Shown: positions 47,099-56,718 of the stretch, piece by piece
Numbering within the stretch: position 1 is the stretch's first letter
Layout: each line of letters begins with the position of its first letter
Origin: CAIVVT01 sp963757265
GTDB taxonomy: Bacteria; Acidobacteriota; Terriglobia; Bryobacterales; Bryobacteraceae
Length of the DNA: 64,000 nt
Direction of reading: 5' to 3'
Assembly (NCBI GenBank): GCA_963757265.1
Contig: CAVWRA010000012.1
Location: 124,001-188,000 of the forward strand
The notes under the pieces: model-generated
Database searches by the model: none
What the model saw: the letters and a program-made list of their open reading frames with translations, nothing else
Told to the model about the DNA's origin: nothing
Translations under genes and position numbers: made by a program

Positions 47099-48421
47099 AT
47101 GCGGAATTCCCACTTGAATCACTGGCGGGTGCGGGGTCGTTCGGCGCTCTCAGCAGCGCCGGCGGCCGTACTCGCCTCGATCTTCGTATGCGCCATGGCG
47201 GCGGCCGCGCAGGACCTACCGAAGGCCAGCCCCGAATCGCTCGGGCTCTCTTCGGAGCGCCTGAACCTGATCGGCACCACGGTGCAGCGCGAAATCGACC
47301 AGAAGCACATCGCGGGCGCGGTGACGCTGATCATGCGCCACGGCAAAGTGGCTTGGCTGAAGGCCCAGGGGGCCAGCGACCGCGAGGCGGGCAAACCGAT
47401 GCAGCCCGACTCCATCTTCCGCATCTGCTCGATGTCCAAGGCGATCACCAGCACGGCCGTGATGATGCTGTACGAGGAAGGGCGCTTCCTGCTGGACGAC
47501 CCGGTGTCGAAGTACATCCCCGAATTCAGGCACCCCAAGGTGCTGGTCAAGCCGGCCAACGGCGCGCCGTACACCATTCCGGCCACGCGCGAGATCACCA
47601 TCCGCCACCTGCTGACGCACACCTCCGGCCTGACCTACACTTGGAACCCCGATCTCGGCCAGATGTACAAAGACGCGCACGTGGCCGACGGCCTGTCACC
47701 CTACGACGGCACCATCGGCGACAACGTGAAGCGGCTCGCCCCGCTGCCGCTGCTGTTCAACCCCGGCGAGCGCTTTGAATACAGTCTGGGCGTGGACGTG
47801 CTCGGGTACCTGGTGGAGGTGATCTCGGGCATGCCCTTCGACCGGTTCCTGAGGACGCGCATTTTCGAGCCGCTGGGCATGAAGGACACGTTCTTCTACG
47901 TGCCGGACGACAAGCTCGACCGCCTGGCCACGGCCTATGTGTGGGACGACAAGGAAGGGCTGAAGCGCTTCCCCGAGAAGCCGATCGTCGAAGGCACGTT
48001 TTCCTACACCGCTGACTACCCCTACCACGGCCCGCGCAAGCTCTTCTCGGGCGGTGGGGGCATGTCGTCGACCGCGCCAGACTACGCGCGTTTCTGCCAG
48101 ATGATGCTAAACGGCGGCAAGGCGGGCAGCGTGCGGCTGCTGAGCCGCAAGACGGTCGAGCTGATGACCCACGACCAGCTGGGCAAGATCGGGCCCGACC
48201 AGGGCTTCGGGCTGGGCTTCGGCATCAACGGCGTGAAGACGCCGCTGGCCGAACTGGGCTCGCCCGGCGAGTACAGCTGGGGCGGGTTCTTCTATACCGA
48301 GTTCAACATCGACCCCAAAGAGGACATGATCACGGTCTTCATGGCGCAGTTGCACCCGACGGGCGGCCTGACCCTGGCTAACGTGTTTCAGGTGCTGGCG
48401 TACCAGGCGATCATCGACTAG
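47099..48421 (+). CDS. Secreted serine hydrolase, class C beta-lactamase/esterase fold
   Basis: A 440-residue protein with a signal peptide (LSAAPAAVLASIFVCAMAAAA). The SxxK nucleophile motif is SMSK (Ser111, Lys114). The Tyr motif is YSLGVDVLG (Tyr228), the YS-type variant common in DD-peptidase/esterase-like members. The third motif region is KLFSGGGG, and HLLTHTSGL is also characteristic. It probably acts as a periplasmic esterase or DD-peptidase rather than a true beta-lactamase. GAGGGG lies six bases before the ATG. The gene is bracketed by direct copies of a 166-bp element, and its TAG stop is contributed by the first bases of copy 2. Confidence 0.86.
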   Translation: MRNSHLNHWRVRGRSALSAAPAAVLASIFVCAMAAAAQDLPKASPESLGLSSERLNLIGTTVQREIDQKHIAGAVTLIMRHGKVAWLKAQGASDREAGKPMQPDSIFRICSMSKAITSTAVMMLYEEGRFLLDDPVSKYIPEFRHPKVLVKPANGAPYTIPATREITIRHLLTHTSGLTYTWNPDLGQMYKDAHVADGLSPYDGTIGDNVKRLAPLPLLFNPGERFEYSLGVDVLGYLVEVISGMPFDRFLRTRIFEPLGMKDTFFYVPDDKLDRLATAYVWDDKEGLKRFPEKPIVEGTFSYTADYPYHGPRKLFSGGGGMSSTAPDYARFCQMMLNGGKAGSVRLLSRKTVELMTHDQLGKIGPDQGFGLGFGINGVKTPLAELGSPGEYSWGGFFYTEFNIDPKEDMITVFMAQLHPTGGLTLANVFQVLAYQAIID

Positions 48422-48583
48422 CGGGCTGTCCCAGCCATTTGCAGAGCATCGTGGCGCCGTGGCGCAGCGTTGGGGCCGCAGGGCCGGCTTCGGCCGCCGT
48501 GGCGGGGACGACTGTAAGCGCCAACGCCGAAGACTCATCCCTCGGCGCCCACCGCTTTCGAAATCACCGGGACGGCCCACTAG
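48418..48583. mobile_element. 166-bp CTAG-ended miniature element, copy 2
   Basis: Begins CTAGCGGGCTGTCCC and ends GGGACGGCCCACTAG, so the termini are inverted repeats matching at 13 of 15 positions with CTAG at both ends. Same orientation as copy 1. Its first four bases contain the TAG stop codon of the serine hydrolase. The remaining bases up to 48646 hold nothing recognisable. Confidence 0.75.
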
Positions 48584-48646
48584 CAGCAACGGGGAGCGGC
48601 GGAAATCAAGATCGCAGGATAACGTCCGCGGGCTGCGTGCGAGCAC

Positions 48647-49228
48647 TCATGCGTCCAGCATTTCGACCAGTGTCAGCACCGTTCTCCAATTGCGGAATGT
48701 GCTGACGGTGGCGAGCTTCGAGTCAAAGTAGTTCGTATTCAGCTTCGTTAGCCCAAGGCCGTTCGGACAGCGCAGGTAGATCTCCCGCCCATGGACCACG
48801 AAGGCGTCGGGCGGCGAACAATGAGGATCCAAGGAGGCTAAGCGCTTAGGGTCGGGCGGGTCTGCAAGAAAGCCGACGGCCAGCCAACCGAGATTCTCGC
48901 AGGCATCAAGGAATGGATTCCGAACCGAGACCTCTCGCATCTCATCCGCTGAGCGGAGAACCACCGGGACTTCCAGGCCAAACCGGCGGGCGATGCTGGC
49001 TGCGATCAGGCCCGGCACCTTGGTCGCGAGCGCCGGTTTGGCCTTGAAAACGATGTTGCCGCTCTGAATGTAGTTCCTGACGTCGGCGCATCCGGCCGCG
49101 GCGAACATGGCGCAGAGGTCTTTCATCGGCAGCTTGTTCTTCCCGCCCACATTGATCCCCCGCAGCAGCGCGACATAGGCGCGCGGCGAGCTCTTGCCTT
49201 GGACTGCGGATGGGCGGCTGACTGGCAT
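48647..49228 (-). CDS. DUF1697 family protein
   Basis: A 193-residue protein with the family opening YVALLRGINVGGKNKLPMKDL, followed by VRNYIQSGNIVFK and late GREIYLRCPNGLGLTKLN. DUF1697 proteins are small cytosolic alpha/beta proteins without an experimentally established function. The GGGGAGAG just before the ATG at 49228 is close, only two bases away, but no better start is present. Confidence 0.85.
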   Translation of the reverse strand: MPVSRPSAVQGKSSPRAYVALLRGINVGGKNKLPMKDLCAMFAAAGCADVRNYIQSGNIVFKAKPALATKVPGLIAASIARRFGLEVPVVLRSADEMREVSVRNPFLDACENLGWLAVGFLADPPDPKRLASLDPHCSPPDAFVVHGREIYLRCPNGLGLTKLNTNYFDSKLATVSTFRNWRTVLTLVEMLDA

Positions 49229-49272
49229 CTCTCCCCGTGCCCGTCAGAGATTGTACGACACTTGCGAGGGTC

Positions 49273-50607
49273 TCATTCGGCTTCGACGACCTCCGCGCCG
49301 AGGGCGTGGAGCTTGGGGATGATGTTCTCGTAGCCGCGCTGAATGAGGCTGGTATTGGTGAGCGTGGACGTGCCTTCGGCGACCAGCGCCGCAATCACGT
49401 AGGAGAAGCCGGCGCGCAGGTCGGGAATGAAAATCTCGGCGCCATGCAGCGGCGTGGGACCGACGATGACGGCGCTGTGCAGGTAGTTGCGCTGGCCGAA
49501 GCGGCAGTGCAGCCCGCCCAGGCATTCGCGGTACAGCTGGATCTGGGCGCCCATGCGGTTCAGCGCCTCGACGTAGCCGAAACGCTCCTCGTAGACGGTC
49601 TCGTGGACGATCGACACGCCCGCGGCCTGGGTCAGGGAAATCACGAACGGTTGCTGCCAGTCGGTCATGAATCCCGGGTGAACGTCGGTTTCGAGCACGG
49701 TGGAGCGCAGGCCGAAGTCGCGCCGCCAAAAAGCGATGCCCTCGCCGGTCACGTCAAAATCGCCGCCGATTTTGCGGAACTGATTGAGGAACGTCATCAT
49801 GTCCACCTGGCGCGCGTTGCGAACGAAGATGCGCCCGCCGGTGGCCGCGGCGGCGCTGGCCCAGGAGGCGGCTTCGAGGCGGTCGGGCATGGCGGCGTGA
49901 TCGTAGCCGCGCAGTTCGCGCACGCCCTCGATGGTGATGACGCGGTCCACATCGACCGAGATGATGGAGCCCATCTTTTGCAGCGCCATGATCAGGTCCA
50001 TGATCTCGGGCTCGATGGCCGCATTGGAGAGTTCGGTCTTGCCATGCGCCAGCACTGCCGCCAGAATCACCTGCTCGGTGGCGCCGACGCTTGGATATTC
50101 GAGGTGCAGCTTATTGCCGGTCAGATGCTCGCAGGTCAGGTGCGCATTGCCGGTCTCGTCGTGCAGCGTCGCGCCCAGGTCCTGCAACCCGCGGATGTGA
50201 AAATCGACCGGCCGGGATCCGATCCGGCAGCCGCCCAGGCTGGGCACCGGCGAGGCGCCGAAACGGGCCAGCATCGGCCCGCAGGCCAGAATCGGAATGC
50301 GGCTCTTGCCGGAGAAGGATTTCAGGACGCGGCGCTCCATGGGGCGCAAATTGGCCGCGCAGATCTCCAGTACGTCCGGTTGGGGCGCGTTCACCTCGCC
50401 GCCCAGCGCGCGGATCAGTTCGGAGACGATGGCCACGTCGGCGATCCCGGCGACGTTGCGCAAGGTGCACTTCTCGCCGGTGAGCAGCGCCGCCACCATG
50501 ATCTTCGGCAGCGAGTTCTTGGCGCCGCGCAGCGCCACCTCTCCGGCCAGCGGGCGTCCGCCGCGGAGGATCATGCGTCCGGCCGAGATGGCTGTGGCGG
50601 TGCTCAT
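49273..50607 (-). CDS. murA: UDP-N-acetylglucosamine 1-carboxyvinyltransferase
   Basis: A 444-residue enzyme for the first committed step of peptidoglycan synthesis, transferring enolpyruvate from PEP to UDP-GlcNAc. The N-terminal LRGAKNSLPKIMVAALLTGE, the catalytic loop GGCRIGSRPVDFHIRGL with Cys127 (fosfomycin-sensitive type), and the C-terminal GFSYVIAALVAEGTSTL are visible. It starts at an ATG that overlaps the ftsZ stop as TGATG, so it is translated downstream of ftsZ at the end of the dcw cluster, an unusual position. Confidence 0.94.
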   Translation of the reverse strand: MSTATAISAGRMILRGGRPLAGEVALRGAKNSLPKIMVAALLTGEKCTLRNVAGIADVAIVSELIRALGGEVNAPQPDVLEICAANLRPMERRVLKSFSGKSRIPILACGPMLARFGASPVPSLGGCRIGSRPVDFHIRGLQDLGATLHDETGNAHLTCEHLTGNKLHLEYPSVGATEQVILAAVLAHGKTELSNAAIEPEIMDLIMALQKMGSIISVDVDRVITIEGVRELRGYDHAAMPDRLEAASWASAAAATGGRIFVRNARQVDMMTFLNQFRKIGGDFDVTGEGIAFWRRDFGLRSTVLETDVHPGFMTDWQQPFVISLTQAAGVSIVHETVYEERFGYVEALNRMGAQIQLYRECLGGLHCRFGQRNYLHSAVIVGPTPLHGAEIFIPDLRAGFSYVIAALVAEGTSTLTNTSLIQRGYENIIPKLHALGAEVVEAE

Positions 50608-52052
50608 CAGGTGAGTCTTCGATCCAGGCGCAGAATGGGCGGCGTGTCGATGTCGTCCAGCGCGAAATCGTCGTCGCCGTCACTGATCGGCACGGGTTCC
50701 GGAAGGGCGTGCTCAGCCTCTTCCGAGGCCGGCTCCCCGACCAGCGCCTCCGGCTCGCGCGGCGCTTCGTCGGGAACAAAGTCCAACTCGAGCGGGGCCT
50801 GCGGATCGCCGGCGTACTCCTCCTCGGCCTCGAAATCCAGCTCCGGCACGGTCTCCGGTTCCGGCGCGGCTTGCGGTTCCAGCGCGGCTTTCGCTTGCGG
50901 GACAGCTTTCGCTTCCGAGGCAACCGCGGGCGGCGCGGCCGGGAGTTGCTCCACGGCGACGCCCGCCGCGGGCGCCGACGCCGCGGCCGCGACCTGGACC
51001 TGAGCCTGTGGCACGGCGCTGTCCGGGCTGGTATGCGCCTTCACCAGCGGCGCCTGAGCCTGGGGCAACCCGGCTCTCTCGAATCCGGTGGCGATGACGG
51101 TGACCTTGACCTCATCGCCGAGCGACTCATCGGGCACGATTCCGAAGTTGATCTGCACATCCTCGATGCCCGCGGCGTCGCGGATCAGCTGGCACGCGTC
51201 GTACATGCCGTGGAGCGAGAGATTGCCCGAGGCGGTGATGTTGATCAGGATGGCGCGCGCGCCCTGCAGGCCCGACTCGTCGATCAGAGGGCAGCGGATG
51301 GCCGCGCGGGCCGCCTCGACGGCCGCATTCTCGCCCCGCGCCGAAGCCGTGCCCATGATGGCGAAGCCCATGCCGGTCATGATGGAGCGCACGTCGGCGA
51401 AGTCGCGGTTAATCAGCCCGGGCGTCGTAATAATGTCGCTGATGCCCTGCACGCCCTGCCGCAGCACGTCGTCGGCGAGGCGAAAAGCCTCGAAGAAGCT
51501 GGTGCCCTTGGGGACCATTTCCACCAGCCGGTCGTTGGGGATGGAGATCACCGTGTCGACGGTGGCATGCAGTTCGGCCAGGCCCATGTCGGCCTGGCGC
51601 ATGCGGCGCGGTCCCTCGAAGCTGAAGGGGCGGGTGACCACGGCCACGGTGAGCGCGTTCAACTCCTTGGCCAGCGCGGCCACCACCGGCGCGGCGCCCG
51701 AGCCGGTGCCGCCGCCCAGCCCGGCGGCGACGAAGACCATGTCCGCGTCCTCGAGCACCTGCACGATGCGGTCGGTGTCCTCCAGCGCGGCCTGGCGGCC
51801 GATTTCCGGATCGGAGCCCGCGCCGAGACCGTGCGTGATGCGCTCGCCGATGGCGATGCGGTTTGGACACCTCGAGGCGCGCAACGCTTGAGCGTCGGTG
51901 TTCATCACGTAGAATTCGACGCCCCCCAGGCCGGCCTCGATCATGCGGTTGACTGCGTTCGAGCCTCCGCCACCGATGCCGATCACTTTGATGCGCGTCC
52001 CGCCCAGCGCCTCGTCCTGAATTTCGAACTTCAGCGGATCCGGCTCTGCCAT
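50607..52052 (-). CDS. ftsZ: Cell division protein FtsZ
   Basis: The 481-residue tubulin homologue forms the Z ring. The GTP-binding signature GGGTGSG is at residues 113-119, IKVIGIGGGGSNAVNRM at 21-37, and the T7 loop region NRDFADVRSIM is present. After about residue 335 comes a long Ala/Pro/Glu-rich, increasingly acidic linker of about 130 residues, then the C-terminal peptide DIDTPPILRLDRR, which binds FtsA and other partners. The stop overlaps the murA start. Confidence 0.97.
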   Translation of the reverse strand: MAEPDPLKFEIQDEALGGTRIKVIGIGGGGSNAVNRMIEAGLGGVEFYVMNTDAQALRASRCPNRIAIGERITHGLGAGSDPEIGRQAALEDTDRIVQVLEDADMVFVAAGLGGGTGSGAAPVVAALAKELNALTVAVVTRPFSFEGPRRMRQADMGLAELHATVDTVISIPNDRLVEMVPKGTSFFEAFRLADDVLRQGVQGISDIITTPGLINRDFADVRSIMTGMGFAIMGTASARGENAAVEAARAAIRCPLIDESGLQGARAILINITASGNLSLHGMYDACQLIRDAAGIEDVQINFGIVPDESLGDEVKVTVIATGFERAGLPQAQAPLVKAHTSPDSAVPQAQVQVAAAASAPAAGVAVEQLPAAPPAVASEAKAVPQAKAALEPQAAPEPETVPELDFEAEEEYAGDPQAPLELDFVPDEAPREPEALVGEPASEEAEHALPEPVPISDGDDDFALDDIDTPPILRLDRRLT

Positions 52053-52107
52053 GATTTACCCTTTCGCCCGCGGCCTGACATCAGCCAGTCTTAATTCTGG
52101 CCTGTTT

Positions 52108-53310
52108 TCACCGGCTCGTAAACAGGTCCCAGAAATGAGGCCCCCGGCGCCGGGTTTCCCGCCGCTGGCCCAACCGGGCGGCATACATGGCGAGGCCCGC
52201 CGCGACAGTCCACTCGGGCGTCAGCAATTCGTCCGGCCATTGCCCGATGCCGCGCGGCAGGCCCAGCCGGGCGGGACAGTTCAGGACCTTCTCGGCCACT
52301 TCGACCATCCCTTCCAGTTTCGAACCTCCGCCGCACAGCACGGCGCCCTCGCTGAGCGTCATGTCGCGCGCGTAACGCACGCGGAATTCCTCGACGTAGT
52401 TGAACAACTGCACCGCCCGCGCCTCGAGAATCGCGACCAGTTCCCGGCGCGCAATCTCGCGCGACGTGCGCCCGCTCTCACCTGGAATCCCGATCACGAT
52501 GTTGTCGGCCGACAGGCCCGCCAGTGCGCAGCCGTAGTTGAGCTTCAGCCACTCCGACTCCTCGAAGGAGAGGGCCCGGACTTTGCCCACGTCCATCGTG
52601 AAATGGTCGCCCGAAATGGGGATGCCCACGGCGAACAGCATCGAGTCGCCGAAGTAATAGCTCAGATTGGTGGAGTGCGCGCCGATGTCGATCAGCACCA
52701 CGCCGCCCTGGCGCTCTCCCGGGAGGATGCAGGCGTAGGCCGCGGCCATGGCTTCGAAGACCGTCTCCTCGACCTTGAGCGAGGCCTGGTGCACGGCGCT
52801 GACCAGGGCCTGGTGTTCCTGTTCCGAGCAGGTCACGAGCAGGGCATGCGCTTCCAGGCGCAGCGCCTCGATATTCAGCGGATGGGCTAGCGGAGCCTGG
52901 CCATCCACGGTGAAGTCCTGGGGCAGCACCTGAAGCAGCGCGCGGTCGGCCTCGAACTTGGCGCGGGCGGCCATTTCCACCGCGTAGACCATGTCGCCGC
53001 GCTCGATCGGCCTGCGGTGGCCGAATTCGTACAACCCGCGCCCCTGCTGGCAGCGCACGCGCGGTCCGCCCACGCCCACGACAGCCGAACTGATGGGCTC
53101 GCCAGCGCGTCCTTCGGCCTCGTGGATGGCCTGTTTCACGGTGTCGGCGAGGGCCGTCTGGTCCGTGATCTGGCCGCGGTGCCAGCCCCGGGACGAGACC
53201 GCAGAGTGCGCGCGATAGTAGAGCTTGTCGTCTTCCAGGCCCAGCGCCACGACGCGCACCCGCGCGCCCCCGGCATCCAAACCGACCGCCAATGGTGATT
53301 TCTTGGCCAC
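52108..53310 (-). CDS. ftsA: Cell division protein FtsA
   Basis: The 400-residue actin-like protein tethers FtsZ to the membrane. Phosphate-binding motifs are AVGLDAGGARVRVVAL and VVLIDIGAHSTNLSYY, with the 1C SHS2-type domain between them, and adenosine motif VLCGGGSKLEGM. The C-terminal amphipathic helix is GPHFWDLFTSR. Length is typical. It lies between ftsQ (eight-base gap) and ftsZ (55-base gap). Confidence 0.95.
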   Translation of the reverse strand: MAKKSPLAVGLDAGGARVRVVALGLEDDKLYYRAHSAVSSRGWHRGQITDQTALADTVKQAIHEAEGRAGEPISSAVVGVGGPRVRCQQGRGLYEFGHRRPIERGDMVYAVEMAARAKFEADRALLQVLPQDFTVDGQAPLAHPLNIEALRLEAHALLVTCSEQEHQALVSAVHQASLKVEETVFEAMAAAYACILPGERQGGVVLIDIGAHSTNLSYYFGDSMLFAVGIPISGDHFTMDVGKVRALSFEESEWLKLNYGCALAGLSADNIVIGIPGESGRTSREIARRELVAILEARAVQLFNYVEEFRVRYARDMTLSEGAVLCGGGSKLEGMVEVAEKVLNCPARLGLPRGIGQWPDELLTPEWTVAAGLAMYAARLGQRRETRRRGPHFWDLFTSR

Positions 53311-53318
53311 TTCCGCTC

Positions 53319-54215
53319 CTACTTGCGCGCCGTGCCGGCCGATGGCTCCAGATCGATGGCGACTATGCGGCCCTCGTTGGTCAGATCGTATTCCTTACGC
53401 GGGTCCAACTGGTCCCGCATGCTCTCATATTGTTTCAGGAACAGTTCCAGCCGTTCGAGGAACTGCTCTCCGCCGAGGTTCAGGATGAACGTCTGGCCGC
53501 CCACCACGCAGCCGACACGGATCTCCTGCGGGCGGCTCACGTCCAACTCGACGATCTGCGACTTGTGCTGCCGCAGCACGCGCAGCACCCGGAGCATCAG
53601 ATCCACCTGCTGGTGCCGCGTCTCGACATCGCTGTCCTCCCGCACGCCGGTCAACAGCGGCAGGCCCGGTGGCGCGGTGCCGCGCACGGGCAGAATCACC
53701 CCCTCGTCGTCGATCAGCATGGGCTTGAATTTGACCGGGTTGTTGAAATCCCCACTGGCGCCTTCGGCCACGCGGATAAAGGCCACCGGGGTGCGCTCGA
53801 TGATCTGCACGTCAACGCGATTCGGCCATACGCGGCGCACCACCGCATCGCGCACCCATTCGACGCCTTTCAACTGCAGGCGGCGCTTCGCCGGGTCCAG
53901 TTCATACAGGCTGCGCCCGCGGTCGGGTTCGAACACCGCCAGCACGGCCGACTTGGAGGCGCGCCGGATGCCGCTGACCTGGATGGCGTCGCTGGCTGCA
54001 TCGAAGTCGTGCTGCGCGATGCGGAAACGCTGATCGTGGATCAGGAAGGCCTCGCTCTGCCAGGAGAGCCAGGCCAGGCCCAGCAACACCAACGCGGCCG
54101 CGAAGGTCCAGCCCGAGATGACCAGCGCGGTGCGCCAGGGCGGGCGCGCCGCGGGCGTCCCGTCCAGGGAGTCCTGCGGATCGTCCTCAGTTTCCCGTGC
54201 CTTGAGTCTGGCCAC
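53319..54215 (-). CDS. ftsQ: Cell division protein FtsQ
   Basis: A 298-residue bitopic divisome protein. A charged cytoplasmic tail precedes one transmembrane helix (TALVISGWTFAAALVLLGLAWL, about residues 29-50). The POTRA domain follows (AIQVSGIRRASKSAVLAVFE) with LKGVEWVRDAVVRRVWPNRVDVQIIERTPVAFI, the FtsQ signature. The start overlaps the end of murC by 29 bases. Confidence 0.92.
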   Translation of the reverse strand: MARLKARETEDDPQDSLDGTPAARPPWRTALVISGWTFAAALVLLGLAWLSWQSEAFLIHDQRFRIAQHDFDAASDAIQVSGIRRASKSAVLAVFEPDRGRSLYELDPAKRRLQLKGVEWVRDAVVRRVWPNRVDVQIIERTPVAFIRVAEGASGDFNNPVKFKPMLIDDEGVILPVRGTAPPGLPLLTGVREDSDVETRHQQVDLMLRVLRVLRQHKSQIVELDVSRPQEIRVGCVVGGQTFILNLGGEQFLERLELFLKQYESMRDQLDPRKEYDLTNEGRIVAIDLEPSAGTARK

Positions 54216-55602
54216 TGTGCTCTCCCTTTTTCAATCCTCGCAAGACCAGCCCGGCCGCCTCGGTGATGCTGCCCGCTCCCAGGGTCAATATGGTGTCGCC
54301 GGGCCGCGCTTCGGCCGCCGCGCCGGCCGCGGCAGCGGCCACTGAACCCGCGTACGTGGCGTCCGGATGGCCCGCCGCGCGAATCCGCGCCACCAGCGTG
54401 GGCGCGGAAACGCCCTCGATGGGCGGTTCGGAAGCCGCGTACAGATCGACCACGCGGACCACGTCGGCGTCCCGGAAGCAGTCCGCGAACTCGTTCATCA
54501 AGGCCCGCGTGCGCGTGTAGCGGTGGGGCTGAAAAAGGACAATGAGCCGGCCCCGCTCCACCGACGGCCGCAGCGCGCGCAGCGTGGCGCGGATCTCCGC
54601 GGGGTGATGGCCGTAGTCGTCAACCACCGTCACGCCGCGCTCTACGCCCTTGCGCTCCATCCGGCGGCCGGGCCCGCGGAACGCGGCCAGCGCCGAGCGC
54701 ACGGTCTCGATCCCGGCGCCCAGTTCCAGCGCCAGAGCCGCCGCCGCGGCGGCGTTGAGGATGTTGTGCTGGCCGAGAACCGGCGCGTCGAAGCCGCCGA
54801 GCGAGGTTCCGTCGAGCTCGAGTTCGAACGAAATCCCTGCGGCGCCGGCGACCGGCCGCACGATCCTCAGGCGGGCCTGGCTCGATGTCCCATAGGTGAT
54901 GACGCGCCGGCGGATTTGCGGCAGCGCCCGCGCCAGCTCCGGGTCATCGATGCAGGCGGCCACGGCGCCTTGCCAGGAAACGCGGTTGGCAAAAGCGACG
55001 AACGCCTGGCGCAGGCCATCAAACCCGCCGTAGTGCTCCAGATGCTCGTGGTCGATATTGGTAATGGCCGCGAATTGCGGCGCCAGCAACAGGAAAGACC
55101 CGTCGCTCTCATCGCTCTCGCAGATCAGCAGGTCGCCTGTTCCCAGCTTCGCGTTGGCGCCGTCGAGGGCCGGCACGCTGCCGCCCACGACGATGGTAGG
55201 CCCCAGCCCGGCGCGCAGGCAGATGCCGGCGAGCATCGTGGTGGTCGTGGTCTTGCCGTGGCTGCCCGCGATCGCCACGCCGCGCCGCGCGCGCATCAGT
55301 TCCGCCAGCAGTTCGCCGCGCAGCACCACCGGCAGGCCGCGGCGGCGCGCTTCCGCCAGTTCCGGATTGCCGGAATCGACGGCCGAGGTGATGACCAGGG
55401 CGGCGGCGTCCGGGGCGAGGTTCTGGGCCGCGTGGCCCTGCAGGACGGGGATGCCGAGGCCGGCCAGCCGCCCGGTCACGCTCGTGAGCCGCAGATCGGA
55501 GCCGCGCACGGCGTAGCCCAGTTGGTGCATCAGCTCGGCCAGGCCGCTCATGCCCGATCCGCCGATCCCCGTGAAATGCAGCGCCTGAGGCTTATCCAAC
55601 AT
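54187..55602 (-). CDS. murC: UDP-N-acetylmuramate-L-alanine ligase
   Basis: A 471-residue ATP-dependent ligase that adds L-Ala to UDP-MurNAc. The N-terminal UDP-binding motif is HFTGIGGSGMSGLAELMHQLGY, the ATP loop is AGSHGKTTTTTMLAGI, then EADESDGSF-type SDESDGSFLLL, and the C-terminal domain has FQPHRYTRTRALMNEF. Full length. Between murG (37-base gap) and ftsQ (29-base overlap). No murB or ddl lies in between, unlike the common order. Confidence 0.96.
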   Translation of the reverse strand: MLDKPQALHFTGIGGSGMSGLAELMHQLGYAVRGSDLRLTSVTGRLAGLGIPVLQGHAAQNLAPDAAALVITSAVDSGNPELAEARRRGLPVVLRGELLAELMRARRGVAIAGSHGKTTTTTMLAGICLRAGLGPTIVVGGSVPALDGANAKLGTGDLLICESDESDGSFLLLAPQFAAITNIDHEHLEHYGGFDGLRQAFVAFANRVSWQGAVAACIDDPELARALPQIRRRVITYGTSSQARLRIVRPVAGAAGISFELELDGTSLGGFDAPVLGQHNILNAAAAAALALELGAGIETVRSALAAFRGPGRRMERKGVERGVTVVDDYGHHPAEIRATLRALRPSVERGRLIVLFQPHRYTRTRALMNEFADCFRDADVVRVVDLYAASEPPIEGVSAPTLVARIRAAGHPDATYAGSVAAAAAGAAAEARPGDTILTLGAGSITEAAGLVLRGLKKGEHSGQTQGTGN

Positions 55603-55639
55603 CCCGTACCCTTATTGTTTCGGCCAATCGGCGCTCGCG

Positions 55640-56710
55640 TCAACGCGCGGCGGCGATCTGCTCCAATACATCCGCGGCCCGTTCCGCCCCGCCGGCCCAG
55701 GCTCTGCTGCGCCCGCTGCGGCCCATCCGCTGTCTGCGCCCAGGGTCACGCGCCAGCGCCACGACCGTCTCGCCCAGCCGATCGCCCGTCAGCCCATCCT
55801 CCGGCACCACGATGGCCGCTCCGGCGCGCGCCAGCGCTTCGGCGTTGTGGCGCTGATGATAGTCGGCCGCGAAGGGGAAGGGAACCAGGATCGCCGGGCG
55901 GCCCGAGGCCGCAATCTCAGCCACCGCTCCCGCGCCGGCACGGCTGACGATCAAATGGGCGCCGGCGTAGGCGGCCGCCATGTCCTCGATGAAAGGCGTC
56001 ACGAGACCGTCCAGGCCGGACGCGGCGAAGGCCTGCCGCAGCGAGTCGAACTCGGCCGGCCCGCTCTGGTGGATCCAGCGCATCCCGGGCAGCATGGTCT
56101 TCAACATCGGCCAAGACTCGCGCGCGACGCGGTTCAGGGCGCGCGAGCCCTGGCTGCCGCCCGTCAGCAACACCGTAAAAGGGGCGTTGGGGTCGCACTC
56201 GCCCAGTGCAAAAAACTCGCGCCGCACGGGCAGCCCGCAGATCTCGCTGCGCCCTTCCGGAAAATAGCGCCGCGCCTCCTCGAACGCTACCAGCGCCCGC
56301 CGGACGTAGCGCGCCATCAAGCGCGCCACCAGGCCCGGCATCGCGTTGGGCTCCATGACCACCATCGGCGTGCCACCGAGCGCGGCCGCCGCCATGACCG
56401 GCGCGGCCACGTAGCCGCCCATCGAAAACACCGCCGAGACGCCGCGCCGGCGCAGGATGGCGCGCGAGCGCAGGACGCTGGGCGGCATCTGCCATGCGGT
56501 GCGCAGCGCGCGCCCGAGACCCACACCCTTCCAGGCGCCGATCTCGATCCACTCGATGGGGAAGCCGGCGCGCGGCGCCAGTTGCGCCTCCATGCCGCGC
56601 CGCGTGCCGATGAACAGCGCGTCGTGGCCGCGGCGCCTCAATTCGCCGGCCACGGCCAGCAAGGGCATCACGTGCCCGCCCGTGCCACCTCCCGCGAAAA
56701 CGAACAGAAT
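55640..56710 (-). CDS. murG: UDP-GlcNAc: lipid I GlcNAc-transferase MurG, ATT start predicted
   Basis: The 356-residue GT-B glycosyltransferase makes lipid II on the inner face of the membrane. The N-terminal GGGTGGHVMP loop is essential and is encoded upstream of the first GTG (56671). In frame before it stand only ATT, CTG, TTC and GTT codons after the ftsW stop. ATT at 56710 lies eight bases after a strong GAGGAGG (56725-56719) and gives a natural N terminus (M)LFVFAGGGTGGH. Further motifs are FSMGGYVAAPVMAAAAL, LLTGGSQGSRALN and HLIVSRAGAGAVAEIAASG. An ATT start is rare outside infC. Confidence 0.93.
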   Translation of the reverse strand: MLFVFAGGGTGGHVMPLLAVAGELRRRGHDALFIGTRRGMEAQLAPRAGFPIEWIEIGAWKGVGLGRALRTAWQMPPSVLRSRAILRRRGVSAVFSMGGYVAAPVMAAAALGGTPMVVMEPNAMPGLVARLMARYVRRALVAFEEARRYFPEGRSEICGLPVRREFFALGECDPNAPFTVLLTGGSQGSRALNRVARESWPMLKTMLPGMRWIHQSGPAEFDSLRQAFAASGLDGLVTPFIEDMAAAYAGAHLIVSRAGAGAVAEIAASGRPAILVPFPFAADYHQRHNAEALARAGAAIVVPEDGLTGDRLGETVVALARDPGRRQRMGRSGRSRAWAGGAERAADVLEQIAAAR

Positions 56711-56718
56711 GGGAAGAC

